In this document: piece after piece, positions 48,953 to 57,703 of the stretch
How positions within the stretch are numbered: position 1 is the stretch's first letter
Layout of the letters: each line of letters begins with the position of its first letter
From: Methylomonas sp. 11b
Lineage (GTDB): Bacteria; Pseudomonadota; Gammaproteobacteria; Methylococcales; Methylomonadaceae
DNA: 64,000 nt
Assembly: GCF_000515215.1 (NCBI RefSeq)
Contig: NZ_KI911557.1
Location: 2,723,741 to 2,787,740 of the forward strand
Direction of reading: 5' to 3'
Translations under genes and position numbers: made by a program
Notes under the pieces: model-generated
Seen by the model: the letters and a program-made list of their open reading frames with translations, nothing else
Told to the model about the DNA's origin: nothing
The model's database searches: none

Positions 48953-49263
48953 ATTGTTGTTATTTAATTAACCGGATAGGGGATATTTCAGTAGACCTGA
49001 ACAGGCAGAGACAATTTAAAGGAATGATTCATAACCCCATTATAAGGATTGTCTTTGATCGCTGACAAAAAAAATTACAGCTTGAATCGATCATCTCAAC
49101 TACGGCACGATAGCCTTTCTTTGGCTAGGGCGATGTGCTAGAGTTAGGCGCTGTTTTGATCGAAATCAGGCAGTTACGTTCGCCAATGATTTAAACACGT
49201 TCATGTATAACCACATGAAAAATAATAAAAACTACAGCATTTATTAACACGGGAAGGGTATTT
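48953..49263. promoter_or_regulatory. Divergent promoter region of pgi and the copper locus
   Basis: No gene is present. Near the plus-strand gene a perfect 7-bp palindrome TTCATGT-ATAACC-ACATGAA spans 49200-49219, about 45 bases before the ATG at 49264, where an operator overlapping the promoter would be expected. GGGAAGGG lies 5 bases before that ATG. Confidence 0.4.
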
Positions 49264-49857
49264 ATGAGAAGCTCTCGCATATTAAGAAACGGTTTACTGG
49301 GCTTGTTGGGCCTGATTTTTTCATCAGCAGTATTGGCGCACGGCGGTGCGGCGGGTACCGATACTGACCAATGTAAGTTCGAACTGGAAAAAGACCACTG
49401 GATCCATTACACCGCTTACCAGCCTAATGCCTACCCGGCGGAAGAGTTCTGCGGCAATATTCCCGATGTCAATACATTGACTCAATTGGTCTTCGACTAT
49501 CAAGACCAACGCTATCGCGGCATGGCTATCGAATTTGAAGTGACCAAAGAGCCGGAAGGTAAACGGGTTTTCTTCCAAGCAGCCGAAAAACACAAATCCG
49601 GCACCGTCATATTGAACCTGCCATCAGGCGTACAAGAAGCCGGCAAACATCTGATCCACATCACGCTACTGCAAGATAACGGCGAAAGATTGGATGCCCA
49701 CATGAGCTTTAAAGCCGGCGCAGGTCAACCGACCAGCAAAGGCAGCTATGCCTTGTATGCATTGGTGTTGTTCGCTGGCTTGTACATTTTTTATCTGTCT
49801 AACGCCGGCTTCAAACGTAAAGTCGACGAGATGATCGGTAAAGCGAAAGAAATCTAA
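49264..49857 (+). CDS. Periplasmic, C-terminally anchored protein of the copper locus
   Basis: 197 residues. A signal peptide ends SSAVLA, so the mature protein probably begins His-Gly-Gly (His26). Two cysteines (37 and 63) could form a disulfide. A beta-rich domain with several His (DHWIHY, KHLIHITL) is followed by one membrane helix (about 160-180) and a basic tail KRKVDEMIGKAKEI. An N-terminal His right after cleavage is also found in copper proteins such as PmoB, CopC and lytic polysaccharide monooxygenases, where it binds copper. I do not recognise the family; a copper role rests on this feature and on the cupredoxin gene next door. Confidence 0.75.
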   Translation: MRSSRILRNGLLGLLGLIFSSAVLAHGGAAGTDTDQCKFELEKDHWIHYTAYQPNAYPAEEFCGNIPDVNTLTQLVFDYQDQRYRGMAIEFEVTKEPEGKRVFFQAAEKHKSGTVILNLPSGVQEAGKHLIHITLLQDNGERLDAHMSFKAGAGQPTSKGSYALYALVLFAGLYIFYLSNAGFKRKVDEMIGKAKEI

Positions 49858-49875
49858 GAAATACGCCGCAAGACC

Positions 49876-49909
49876 CGTTATTCCGCCTATGCTGCGAGGC
49901 GGAATAACG
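49876..49909. repeat. 13-bp hairpin between the two copper-locus genes
   Basis: CGTTATTCCGCCT (49876-49888) and AGGCGGAATAACG (49897-49909) flank an 8-base loop. It sits 19 bases after the first gene and 82 before the second. With no T-run it may stabilise the upstream transcript or reduce read-through. Confidence 0.55.
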
Positions 49910-49990
49910 TACTTTCCGGCAGCCTTGTCAATCAGAACTATCGCGGCATAATCGACGCTATACATAACGCCCCTTCGAGGTAATGCAATA

Positions 49991-50887
49991 ATGGTCAAAT
50001 TCGTATCACTTGCCACACTGGTCTGTGCCTTGTCTGTTACTACTGTGTCCGCAAAAGAAATGCAGGATCACAATCAGATGATGAACCACGGCGACGGTCA
50101 TTTGATGGATATGGATGGCGGCATGGTCATGGGCCAAAACACCGACACCTTGCCCGGCGGCTGCGATAAAATTGCCGCGACCAAGGAAATTACCGTGCAT
50201 GCCGGACACAAGTATTCAGAGAAATTCCCAGGCACCATGTTTGCGTTCGATCAGCAGGAATTTCAATTCGAACCTTGCACCAAACTCACCGTACATTTCA
50301 TCAACGAAGATGAAATCCGCCATCAATGGATGATGCACGGCTTACCGAAATATTTGTACCCTAAAGGTATGTTCCATTTGGAAGTCAGCGGTCCGGGCAA
50401 AGTATCCGGCACGCTAATCCTGCCACCGGGAGACAAAACCTACTTAGTGCATTGCGACATAGCACAGCACATGGAAAAAGGCATGAAAGCCCAACTAAAA
50501 GTCGGCAAAGGCAGCGAAGACTTACCCAGCATCCCTGGCGTAACCGCAGCGATTTTCCCCGACGATTACAGCGGCAGACCTTACGATCCTAAACTCGATG
50601 CGCCGGCTCCCAGCTCAGCTGTGGTGGCGCCCGTAGTGGCAGCGGCACCCGCTCCGGCTCCCGTAGCTGACGACTCGATTGTGTCCGGCACTACCGTGAT
50701 TGGTTTGGCTATCGGCTTTATCGCCGCGCCTTGGCTGGCAAAACGCTTTAAAGGCATGAGCGCAGGCGAAATTATCGCTACCGTGCTGGAACAAGTCGCG
50801 CATGGCGTTGGCTATGTCATGCAATTGATCGGCAAGCTGATCAAAATGGTATCCGGCAAAAACGTCATCGCCTTACCGGATAAATAA
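49991..50887 (+). CDS. Cupredoxin-domain protein with His/Met-rich N-terminus and membrane anchor
   Basis: 298 residues. After the signal peptide comes a short His/Met/Asp-rich stretch (about residues 23-48; MQDHNQMMNHGDGH type) suited to copper. The cupredoxin domain (about 60-175) shows type-1 ligands: His in EIRHQW, then Cys-x4-His-x4-Met in HCDIAQHMEKGM, as in plastocyanin-like proteins. An Ala/Pro linker leads to a C-terminal segment with a hydrophobic stretch (about 230-252). It is likely a membrane-held periplasmic electron carrier or copper carrier. GAGG stands about 9 bases before the ATG, and a strong terminator follows. Confidence 0.88.
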   Translation: MVKFVSLATLVCALSVTTVSAKEMQDHNQMMNHGDGHLMDMDGGMVMGQNTDTLPGGCDKIAATKEITVHAGHKYSEKFPGTMFAFDQQEFQFEPCTKLTVHFINEDEIRHQWMMHGLPKYLYPKGMFHLEVSGPGKVSGTLILPPGDKTYLVHCDIAQHMEKGMKAQLKVGKGSEDLPSIPGVTAAIFPDDYSGRPYDPKLDAPAPSSAVVAPVVAAAPAPAPVADDSIVSGTTVIGLAIGFIAAPWLAKRFKGMSAGEIIATVLEQVAHGVGYVMQLIGKLIKMVSGKNVIALPDK

Positions 50888-50896
50888 ATACTAAGC

Positions 50897-50933
50897 AAAA
50901 AGCCCCTGAAACAACTGTTTCAGGGGCTTTTTT
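50897..50933 (+). terminator. Rho-independent terminator
   Basis: GC-rich perfect stem AAGCCCCTGAAAC / GTTTCAGGGGCTT with an AACT loop, flanked by A-run and TTTTTT. It ends the copper-locus transcript 9 bases after the cupredoxin stop, and ends 13 bases before the next start codon at 50947. Confidence 0.92.
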
Positions 50934-50946
50934 ATGGGCTAAACAA

Positions 50947-51369
50947 ATGCAGTTAGAATCGCTCGGCCCTCTGGGATTATTTATCAGCGCCTTCATTTCG
51001 TCGACTGTTGCACCGGGTGGTTCGGAAGCGATACTGGCCTATCTGGTTAACAGTCAACAACATTCGGTCAGTCAGTTGGTGGCTATCGCCAGCATCGGCA
51101 ACACACTGGGCGCAATGACGACTTGGTGGCTGGGACTATGGGCCGCGAAAAAATATCCCGCCGAGGCTTTAGCCAAACAACATCAAAAATCATTAAACAC
51201 CGTGCGCCGCTGGGGCAGTTGGGCCTTGCTATTTTCCTGGCTACCGTTAGTTGGCGATGGCCTGTGTTTTGCCGGCGGCTGGCTGCGCCTTTCCATACTG
51301 TCCTCGCTGTTGGCGATTTTTTTAGGTAAAGTGTTGCGCTATGTCGCCGTTGCCTACGCCTTTGTCTGA
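50947..51369 (+). CDS. YqaA/DedA-like small membrane protein
   Basis: 140 residues with about four hydrophobic segments. The sequence VAPGGSEAILAYLV, GNTLGAMTTWWLG and LFSWLPLVGDGLCFAGGWLR matches the YqaA family (VTT/SNARE-associated domain) of inner-membrane proteins. The charged GDGLCFAGG region is typical. Function in this family is lipid scrambling or membrane homeostasis at best guess. It follows a terminator immediately, has no visible ribosome binding site, and is 3 bases before the next membrane gene. Confidence 0.85.
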   Translation: MQLESLGPLGLFISAFISSTVAPGGSEAILAYLVNSQQHSVSQLVAIASIGNTLGAMTTWWLGLWAAKKYPAEALAKQHQKSLNTVRRWGSWALLFSWLPLVGDGLCFAGGWLRLSILSSLLAIFLGKVLRYVAVAYAFV

Positions 51370-51372
51370 GCT

Positions 51373-52134
51373 ATGAGTTTCTTTTCCTTACCGCACTTCC
51401 CCGCCGCCAATACCGTTGCCGAGCACCGCAAACGCGATTATCAGATTGCCGGGTTTACCTTTGTCACCACCACCATCTGTTTGACGATGGATGGCTTCGC
51501 GCCGCAATTCATGCAATACGTGCTGGCGTTTTTCGGTTGGGTGTTTTTGATCGCCTGGCTGCGCGGTGAATGTAAGTATGTACGCACTCAAGTGGCGGTG
51601 GCTGTCACCTTTGCGGTGATTGGGGAATATTTCGCTTCCGTATACATGAAAGGCTATATCTACCGCTTCGGCAATGTCCCGGCCTACGTGCCTGCCGGGC
51701 ATGGCCTAGTCTATCTAACCGCCGTGGCGCTGGGCCGTTCCGGCTTGTTTCAGCAACACGCCCGGCGCATCGCGGTTTTCGTTGTTACTGTCTGCGGCAC
51801 CTGGGTGGCTTGGGGCCTCAGTGGCATTGGGCGGCTAGACATTATCGGCGCAGTATTGTTTGTAGTGTTCCTGGGTTACTTGTTCAAAGGCCGCTCGCCT
51901 ATGGTTTACTTGGGCGCGTTCTTTATCACCTCCTGGCTGGAAATCGTCGGCACCAGCGCCGGCACCTGGGCCTGGGCCGAGATTGACCCCGCGTCGCACC
52001 TGCCGCAAGGCAACCCGCCCAGCGGTGTTGCCGCCTGGTATTGTTTGGTTGATGCGGTGGCTATTGCTGGCGCCGGCCCGGTATTGCAGGCCTTCACCAA
52101 AACCGCACTGGTGTTGCAGCGGCAACGGGCCTGA
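51373..52134 (+). CDS. Multi-pass membrane protein, unknown
   Basis: 253 residues with about seven membrane helices and conserved-looking loops (GYIYRFGNVPAYVPAGHG and a Trp-rich segment WLEIVGTSAGTWAWAE, then GNPPSG). It resembles unassigned families of multi-helix membrane proteins near lipid- or carotenoid-modifying enzymes, but I cannot name one. It is 3 bases after the YqaA-like gene and probably co-transcribed. Confidence 0.7.
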   Translation: MSFFSLPHFPAANTVAEHRKRDYQIAGFTFVTTTICLTMDGFAPQFMQYVLAFFGWVFLIAWLRGECKYVRTQVAVAVTFAVIGEYFASVYMKGYIYRFGNVPAYVPAGHGLVYLTAVALGRSGLFQQHARRIAVFVVTVCGTWVAWGLSGIGRLDIIGAVLFVVFLGYLFKGRSPMVYLGAFFITSWLEIVGTSAGTWAWAEIDPASHLPQGNPPSGVAAWYCLVDAVAIAGAGPVLQAFTKTALVLQRQRA

Positions 52135-52176
52135 CAAGCGCCAAACCAGCTAGCCCCTATTCCTTCTTTTTACCAA

Positions 52177-52201
52177 TTACTACATCACAAGCATGTAGTA
52201 A
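52177..52201. promoter_or_regulatory. Candidate BrnA operator
   Basis: Inverted repeat TTACTACA / TGTAGTAA (arms 52177-52184 and 52194-52201, 9-base spacer), about 44 bases before the toxin ATG at 52245. Toxin-antitoxin operons of this type are repressed by the antitoxin or the complex binding such a palindrome. Confidence 0.6.
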
Positions 52202-52244
52202 CAAAATAGTTGCCCGATTGCGCTTATGACCGTTACAGTAAGCC

Positions 52245-52523
52245 ATGCTCGTCGAATTCGATCACGCTAAAAGCGATAAAAACCTGCGGGAACGTGGCTT
52301 AAGCTTTGAACGAGCCGACGAATTCGACTTTGAAACCGCTGTCTATTTGATCGATGACCGGCACGACTATGGCGAAATTCGCTGGATCGCAATTGGTTAT
52401 CTCGACGATAGACTCCATATTCTGTGCTTTGTATATATTCCCGATGGCATCCGGGTGATCAGTTTTCGCAAAGCTAACTCGAGAGAGGCTCGCAAACATG
52501 GCAAATCCCTTACCCTTGACTGA
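52245..52523 (+). CDS. brnT: BrnT-family toxin
   Basis: 92 residues. BrnT is a RelE-like ribonuclease that stops translation. Family marks seen: VEFDHAKSDKNLRERGLSFERA, the DDRHDYGEIRWIAIG stretch, and RVISFRKANSREARKH near the end with basic catalytic residues. It overlaps the antitoxin gene by 26 bp, and an inverted repeat lies upstream. Confidence 0.94.
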   Translation: MLVEFDHAKSDKNLRERGLSFERADEFDFETAVYLIDDRHDYGEIRWIAIGYLDDRLHILCFVYIPDGIRVISFRKANSREARKHGKSLTLD

Positions 52524-52770
52524 TGCGGATGGTGAAGTCCGTGAATTGACGTCCGACGATTTTAAAAACGCATCAAAGTTTTCCGAATTGCCAGAGTCGT
52601 TACAGAATGTGTTGCGCGGCAGAGGCAAACAACAGGCACCAACCAAGGTTTCCACGACTGTTCGTTTTGACGCCGATGTCATCGCTGCTTTCCGCGCGAC
52701 AGGGAGCGGCTGGCAAACTCGGATGAACGACGCTTTGAAAGAATGGCTCAAGGAACATTCGCCGGTTTGA
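52498..52770 (+). CDS. brnA: BrnA-family antitoxin
   Basis: 90 residues. The C-terminal ribbon-helix-helix region reads KVSTTVRFDADVIAAFRATGSGWQTRMND, typical of BrnA, which binds both BrnT and the operator. Its position after the toxin gene, with overlap, is the normal order for brnTA. Confidence 0.94.
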   Translation: MANPLPLTDADGEVRELTSDDFKNASKFSELPESLQNVLRGRGKQQAPTKVSTTVRFDADVIAAFRATGSGWQTRMNDALKEWLKEHSPV

Positions 52771-52870
52771 TATCAAATGGCTGATTAGCAAAATTTGCCC
52801 GGCATTTGCAATCGCACGAATTTGAAACATCCCATTCCTCCGATTACGCTATCGCCAATCGGAGCTACCA

Positions 52871-52905
52871 GTTCTGGGTTTCACTTTATTTGACCCAGCC
52901 TAGCC
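52871..52905. repeat. Small inverted repeat overlapping the MOSC gene end
   Basis: CTGGGT (52874-52879) faces ACCCAG (52893-52898) across 13 bases around the MOSC stop codon. It is related to the larger repeat at 53471-53545, giving the MOSC gene a similar sequence on both sides. Confidence 0.5.
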
Positions 52906-53438
52906 TTCGGTTCCACATTTTGAATCGCATTCAAGCGTACCCGGTCACCTACTCGAATCAAGCCGCCGGCCAAAATCCGCGCCGTCATCCCGCCGTGACC
53001 GCGTAGCGCGTTATAGCTTCCCAAGCCCAATTCCGCAGCCATTTTCGAGCACGGATCGCAAGGCCCGGTGACTTGAATAATCACCTCATCGCCCACCGCC
53101 CATTCCAATATCGCATCCGGGAACGGTGAGCGCATGCCGATAAGATTAAGCCCCGAAACCACGAGATTGCGCCGCAGTTGAATCGGCTCTAATTCCACGA
53201 GGCCACACCAATTGGCGACAACAGGTAAGTGTTCGGCCTGAAACAAAGTCAGTTCGCGTTTTGACGATTGCCTGCCGGAACGCGCAGCGGTTGCCCGCCG
53301 GTCGCCCAGCAATCCTCGCCCAAGCTCTGCGCGGGCTTCATCAACCACAACCGCAGGCTCGCCACGTGCCGGACGGATGATAATTGCTTCGATCCGGCCT
53401 TCTGAAGCGAATTGTTGGGTGAGATCGTGGAGAGTCAT
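52881..53438 (-). CDS. MOSC-domain protein
   Basis: 185 residues covering one MOSC domain, the sulfur-carrier fold of molybdenum cofactor sulfurases and YiiM/YuaD-type proteins. The likely catalytic Cys is in VTGPCDPCSKM; GRGLLGDRRA and MRSPFPDAILEW fit the family. It is isolated from any molybdenum gene and flanked by repeats. Such proteins often mediate detoxification of N-hydroxylated bases. Confidence 0.88.
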   Translation of the reverse strand: MTLHDLTQQFASEGRIEAIIIRPARGEPAVVVDEARAELGRGLLGDRRATAARSGRQSSKRELTLFQAEHLPVVANWCGLVELEPIQLRRNLVVSGLNLIGMRSPFPDAILEWAVGDEVIIQVTGPCDPCSKMAAELGLGSYNALRGHGGMTARILAGGLIRVGDRVRLNAIQNVEPKARLGQIK

Positions 53439-53470
53439 GATTGGGTGGGGATTTGGTGCGTTTAGCTCTG

Positions 53471-53545
53471 TAGGCTGGGTTGAGCGATAGCGATACCCAG
53501 CAAAACGCCTTCGGTGCTGGGTTTCACGCTGTTCAACCCAGTGGT
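53471..53545. repeat. Intergenic inverted repeat (CCCAGC type)
   Basis: TAGGCTGGGTTGA at 53471-53482 faces TCAACCCAG at 53533-53541, with a related pair CCCAGC / GCTGGG inside. Such repeats are common in gammaproteobacterial intergenic regions and likely form a long hairpin. Confidence 0.6.
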
Positions 53546-53625
53546 CCTAAAAGGGTGTGCCGACGTTAGGAAGCGCATCTGTCGCGACAGGTGCGCTTCA
53601 CTTTGTTCAGGACATCCTTGGGGCC

Positions 53626-54357
53626 CTATGCTGAACGGCGACTGCGAGCCACAATGCCCGCTAAGGCAGACCCGAACAGCCAAACAGCGCCAGGTACGGG
53701 CACAGAACTTGGCACCACATCGTAGCTTACCGAACCGATACCGGTCCACCATGGGTTACTCCATTCGATCAAGTAACCACTGGTTGATGTCAAGTTGCTG
53801 AAGCTGAATAGATTCGATAAATTGTTTACCCCAATCAATCCGGAGAATTCATACACCGGAACTGCCACGCCCAACTCGTAGACTTTAACGGTTTCAGCTC
53901 TGCCTGCTCCACTGCTATCCCAAGACCCTAATCGGAAATTGTTCAAAGTTACACTGCTGCCTCCGACCGAAGCAAGCTCGACCTGGGCTTTGTCACCACC
54001 ACTACTTGAACCTGTCCAAGCAGCAAATGGAAGATCATCTTAACCGGTAGTCCAGGTTTGCAGGGTACTGGTATGGACCCCGCCAGTGTTGTAATAGCGA
54101 TAGGAAACGTCTATTCCGGCCTGGTCTCCATACGATTGGCTGATATAGCCGGCTTGACCGACTGCTAACAAGGGACCCAATCCGAAAACATTGCTGCTAG
54201 CAATTTGTTTGGTGGTGTAATTGAAGTCCAAGACAGAGGCTTGGCTGGACGATGAAGTTAGAATGCAAACGGCGCCCAATAAAGCAGCCACTGAGCGGTT
54301 ATGAGCTCGGCGAGACAATTTGTTAGCTGAATTGATCGTTTGTTTATTGTTTTGCAT
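53626..54357 (-). pseudogene. PEP-CTERM protein interrupted by in-frame TAA
   Basis: The frame from the ATG at 54357 (AGGAGA upstream) to TAG at 53626 is continuous except for TAA at 54040-54042, codon 106. Before it: a signal peptide (AALLGAVCILTSSSSQA) and a domain with TTKQIASSNVFGLGP. After it, still in frame: FAAWTGSSSGGDKAQVELAS, SWDSSGAGRAETVKVYELG and the sorting tail VPVPGAVWLFGSALAG with basic end. Whole product would be 243 residues. The second half is well formed, so the break looks recent, or the stop may be read through. Confidence 0.85.
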
Positions 54358-54891
54358 GGATATCTCCTGTAAAAAAATTCGACATGATTGACGACTGCCC
54401 AAGCCACGAACTTGTGGGTGTGCAGGAAATCCCTGATGGAATAACACGTGCCGCTATTGAGTCTCGCACCTTAGATCGTTGACCGAAATTTCTTTAGCAT
54501 TTACTGGGCCAATAATAAAAAAGCAGCTAACCAGTTAGTTTTATTTAACGATAGTGCGCCAGAGTCATGGGCAACTCACAGTCAAAAAACACGAAAAGTC
54601 AATCAGATATAAAAGCACGCCTTTCTTGCAATAGCCTAATCCGAGCTAACCGTTCTTTATCTAAATCGCCTAACAAGCCAACTTTGCCGCTATCCTCGCT
54701 AAAATCCGATTTAAATGTAAATTTTTTCGACAAGATACATTTCCCAAGCAGTGCCGGAGTAATTTACTCTAGCGCTCGCATCGAGTGCTTTCGATGAAGA
54801 GCGGCTACATTGCCGGTTAAATTCCAGTCCGCAGCCAATTTACGGTTAAAATAAGGTTTTAGAATTCAACCCAAGCTCATCCAACAAAAAC
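54358..54891. other. Intergenic, no gene recognised
   Basis: About 530 AT-rich bases between the broken PEP-CTERM gene and valS. One short frame at 54567-54797 has low-complexity Ser/Lys-rich content and no binding site; I do not accept it. No attenuator or leader structure for valS was recognised. Confidence 0.5.
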
Positions 54892-57699
54892 ATGGAAAAA
54901 ACCTATTCCCCGCACGCAATCGAACAACGCTGGTATCAACTTTGGGAAGAGAGTGGCTACTTCGCGGCCAAGCAAGATGGCGACTCCTATTGCATCATGA
55001 TTCCGCCGCCGAATGTCACCGGCAGTTTGCATATGGGGCATGCGTTTCAGGACACCATCATGGATGCGTTGACGCGGTATCACCGCATGAAAGGCTACAA
55101 CACACTGTGGCAGCCGGGCACCGACCATGCCGGTATCGCCACGCAAATGGTGGTGGAACGCATCATCAACGCCGACGGCAAAACCCGCCACGACTTGGGC
55201 CGCGAGGCGTTTATCGAGAAAGTCTGGGAATGGAAGGAAGAGTCCGGCGGCACGATTACCCGGCAATTGCGGCGCATGGGTTCGTCGCTGGATTGGGAAA
55301 AAGAGCGATTCACCATGGACGATGGCATGTCGGACGCGGTGCAGGAAGTGTTCATCAAATTGTACGAAGAAGGCCTGATCTATCGCGGTAAGCGCCTGGT
55401 GAACTGGGATCCGGTGCTGCACACCGCCGTTTCCGACCTGGAAGTGTTATCGGAAGAAGAAAACGGTTCTATGTGGTACATGCGTTACCCGCTGACCAAC
55501 GGCACCGGCCATTTATTGGTGGCAACCACCCGCCCGGAAACCATGCTGGGTGACGCGGCAGTGGCGATACATCCCGATGACGAGCGCTATAAACATCTGC
55601 TCGGCGAATTCGTCGAACTGCCGCTGACTGGTCGGCGCATTCCCATCATTGCCGACGAATACGTCGATCCGGAATTCGGTACCGGCGTCGTCAAAATCAC
55701 CCCGGCTCACGACTTTAATGACTACGAAGTCTGGACTCGCCATAAACAAATGTCAGTGATTGCCGATCAACCGCATGGCGGCTTAATCAATATTTTTACC
55801 GTCGATGCGGCGATACGCGGCAACGACGACGGCTTTTCTATTATTCCTGAGGCCTATATCGGCCTGGACAGATTCGAAGCCCGCAAAAAAATCATCGCCG
55901 ATCTGGATGCCCAAGGCCTACTGGAAAAAATCGCTGACCATAAATTAATGGTGCCGCGCGGCGACCGCACCGGCGCGGTGATCGAGCCGTTATTGACCAA
56001 TCAGTGGTACGTGAAAATCGCCCCACTGGCCAAACCGGCCATCGAAGCGGTGGAAACCGGCGCAATCAAATTCGTACCCGACAACTGGAAAAACACCTAT
56101 TTCGAATGGATGCGCAACATCCAGGATTGGTGTATCTCCCGGCAAATCTGGTGGGGCCACCGCATCCCGGCCTGGTACGACGACCAGGGCAATACCTATG
56201 TCGGCCATTCGGAAGCGGAAATTCGGGAAAGACATGGCTTGGCCTCCGATTACACATTGAAGCAAGACGAAGATGTACTGGATACCTGGTTCTCGTCGGC
56301 GTTATGGCCGTTTTCGACTCTGGGTTGGCCGGCACAAACCCCGGAATTGGCGAAGCATTATCCCACCAGTGTAATGGTGACAGGTTTTGACATCATTTTC
56401 TTCTGGGTAGCGCGGATGATCATGATGGGCCTGAAGTTCCAAGGCGAAGTGCCGTTCAAGGAAGTGTACATCCACGGCCTGGTGCGCGACGCCGAAGGTC
56501 AGAAAATGTCCAAATCCAAGGGCAATGTGCTGGACCCGATCGACATCATCGACGGCATAGCTTTGGAAGACTTGGTTGCCAAACGCGTGTCCGGCATGAT
56601 GCAGCCGCATCTGGCCAAAAAAATCGAGCAAGCCACCCGTAAGCAATTCCCGGATGGCATTCAATCGTTCGGCACCGACGCGCTGCGCTTCACCTTTGCT
56701 TCTTTGGCTTCCACCGGCCGCGATATTCGCTTTGATTTGCAGCGTACCGAAGGCTACCGCAACTTCTGCAATAAACTCTGGAACGCGGCGCGTTACGTAC
56801 TGATGAACACCGAGGATCACGATAACGGCATCGACTGCGCGGAATGCACTTACAGCCAAGCCGACTTGTGGATTCTGTCGCGCTTGAATCGCACCATCGC
56901 GACGACGACCGATGCGATCAACAGCTATCGCTTCGATCTGGCCGCGCAAGCCATCTACGAATTCACCTGGAACGAATACTGCGATTGGTATCTGGAGTTG
57001 GCGAAAATCTCGCTGCAAAGCGACGATGAAACCTTGCAACGCGGCACTCGCCAAACTTTGTTGCGCGTGCTGGAAACCGTTTTACGGTTGGCGCATCCGA
57101 TCATGCCGTTCATTACTGAGGAAATTTGGCAGCGGGTCGCACCGCTGGCCGGGGTTACTGCCGCCACCATCATGTTGCAGCCGTATCCGGAAAGCGACAG
57201 TGCGGCGGTCAACACAGACGCGGAAACCAAAATCCAATGGGCCATGGGCTTCATCCTCGGCATCCGCCGGATACGCGGCGAGATGAACATCGCACCAGGC
57301 AAACCGCTGAACGTGTTGTTGCAAAACGGTAGCCCCGCCGATCAAGCCTATTTAAAAGACAGTGAAAGCTACCTGTTAAAACTGGGCCGATTGGAGAGCA
57401 TTACCTGGCTGGCAACGGACGACAACGCGCCTGAATCGGCAATCGCCTTGGTCGGCGACATGAAAATATTGATTCCGATGGCGGGTCTGATTGATAAAGA
57501 CGCCGAACTGGCTAGACTGGACAAGGAAATCCAGCGTATCGAGAAAGAACTGCCGCGTATCGAAGGCAAGCTCGGCAATGCTGCGTTTGTCGACAAAGCG
57601 CCGCCGGAAGTCATCGACAAAGAGCGCGAGAAACTAGCGGGCTTACAATCATCCTTAAAAAGCCTGAACGAGCAATTCGCCAAAATCAAAGCTTTGTAA
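54892..57699 (+). CDS. valS: Valyl-tRNA synthetase
   Basis: 935 residues, usual for a bacterial enzyme. It charges tRNA-Val. Seen: the HIGH motif as HMGH in [10 protein letters not shown], an editing domain with [14 protein letters not shown], the KMSKSKGN signature (in [14 protein letters not shown]), and the C-terminal coiled coil ([15 protein letters not shown]). It runs 4 bases into the following signalling gene and probably drives its transcription. Confidence 0.98.
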   Translation: MEKTYSPHAIEQRWYQLWEESGYFAAKQDGDSYCIMIPPPNVTGSLHMGHAFQDTIMDALTRYHRMKGYNTLWQPGTDHAGIATQMVVERIINADGKTRHDLGREAFIEKVWEWKEESGGTITRQLRRMGSSLDWEKERFTMDDGMSDAVQEVFIKLYEEGLIYRGKRLVNWDPVLHTAVSDLEVLSEEENGSMWYMRYPLTNGTGHLLVATTRPETMLGDAAVAIHPDDERYKHLLGEFVELPLTGRRIPIIADEYVDPEFGTGVVKITPAHDFNDYEVWTRHKQMSVIADQPHGGLINIFTVDAAIRGNDDGFSIIPEAYIGLDRFEARKKIIADLDAQGLLEKIADHKLMVPRGDRTGAVIEPLLTNQWYVKIAPLAKPAIEAVETGAIKFVPDNWKNTYFEWMRNIQDWCISRQIWWGHRIPAWYDDQGNTYVGHSEAEIRERHGLASDYTLKQDEDVLDTWFSSALWPFSTLGWPAQTPELAKHYPTSVMVTGFDIIFFWVARMIMMGLKFQGEVPFKEVYIHGLVRDAEGQKMSKSKGNVLDPIDIIDGIALEDLVAKRVSGMMQPHLAKKIEQATRKQFPDGIQSFGTDALRFTFASLASTGRDIRFDLQRTEGYRNFCNKLWNAARYVLMNTEDHDNGIDCAECTYSQADLWILSRLNRTIATTTDAINSYRFDLAAQAIYEFTWNEYCDWYLELAKISLQSDDETLQRGTRQTLLRVLETVLRLAHPIMPFITEEIWQRVAPLAGVTAATIMLQPYPESDSAAVNTDAETKIQWAMGFILGIRRIRGEMNIAPGKPLNVLLQNGSPADQAYLKDSESYLLKLGRLESITWLATDDNAPESAIALVGDMKILIPMAGLIDKDAELARLDKEIQRIEKELPRIEGKLGNAAFVDKAPPEVIDKEREKLAGLQSSLKSLNEQFAKIKAL

Positions 57700-57703
57700 A
57701 CAT

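Noticed and set aside
54567..54797. 76-residue frame before valS
   Set aside because: AT-rich, Ser/Lys-rich low-complexity translation with no ribosome binding site.
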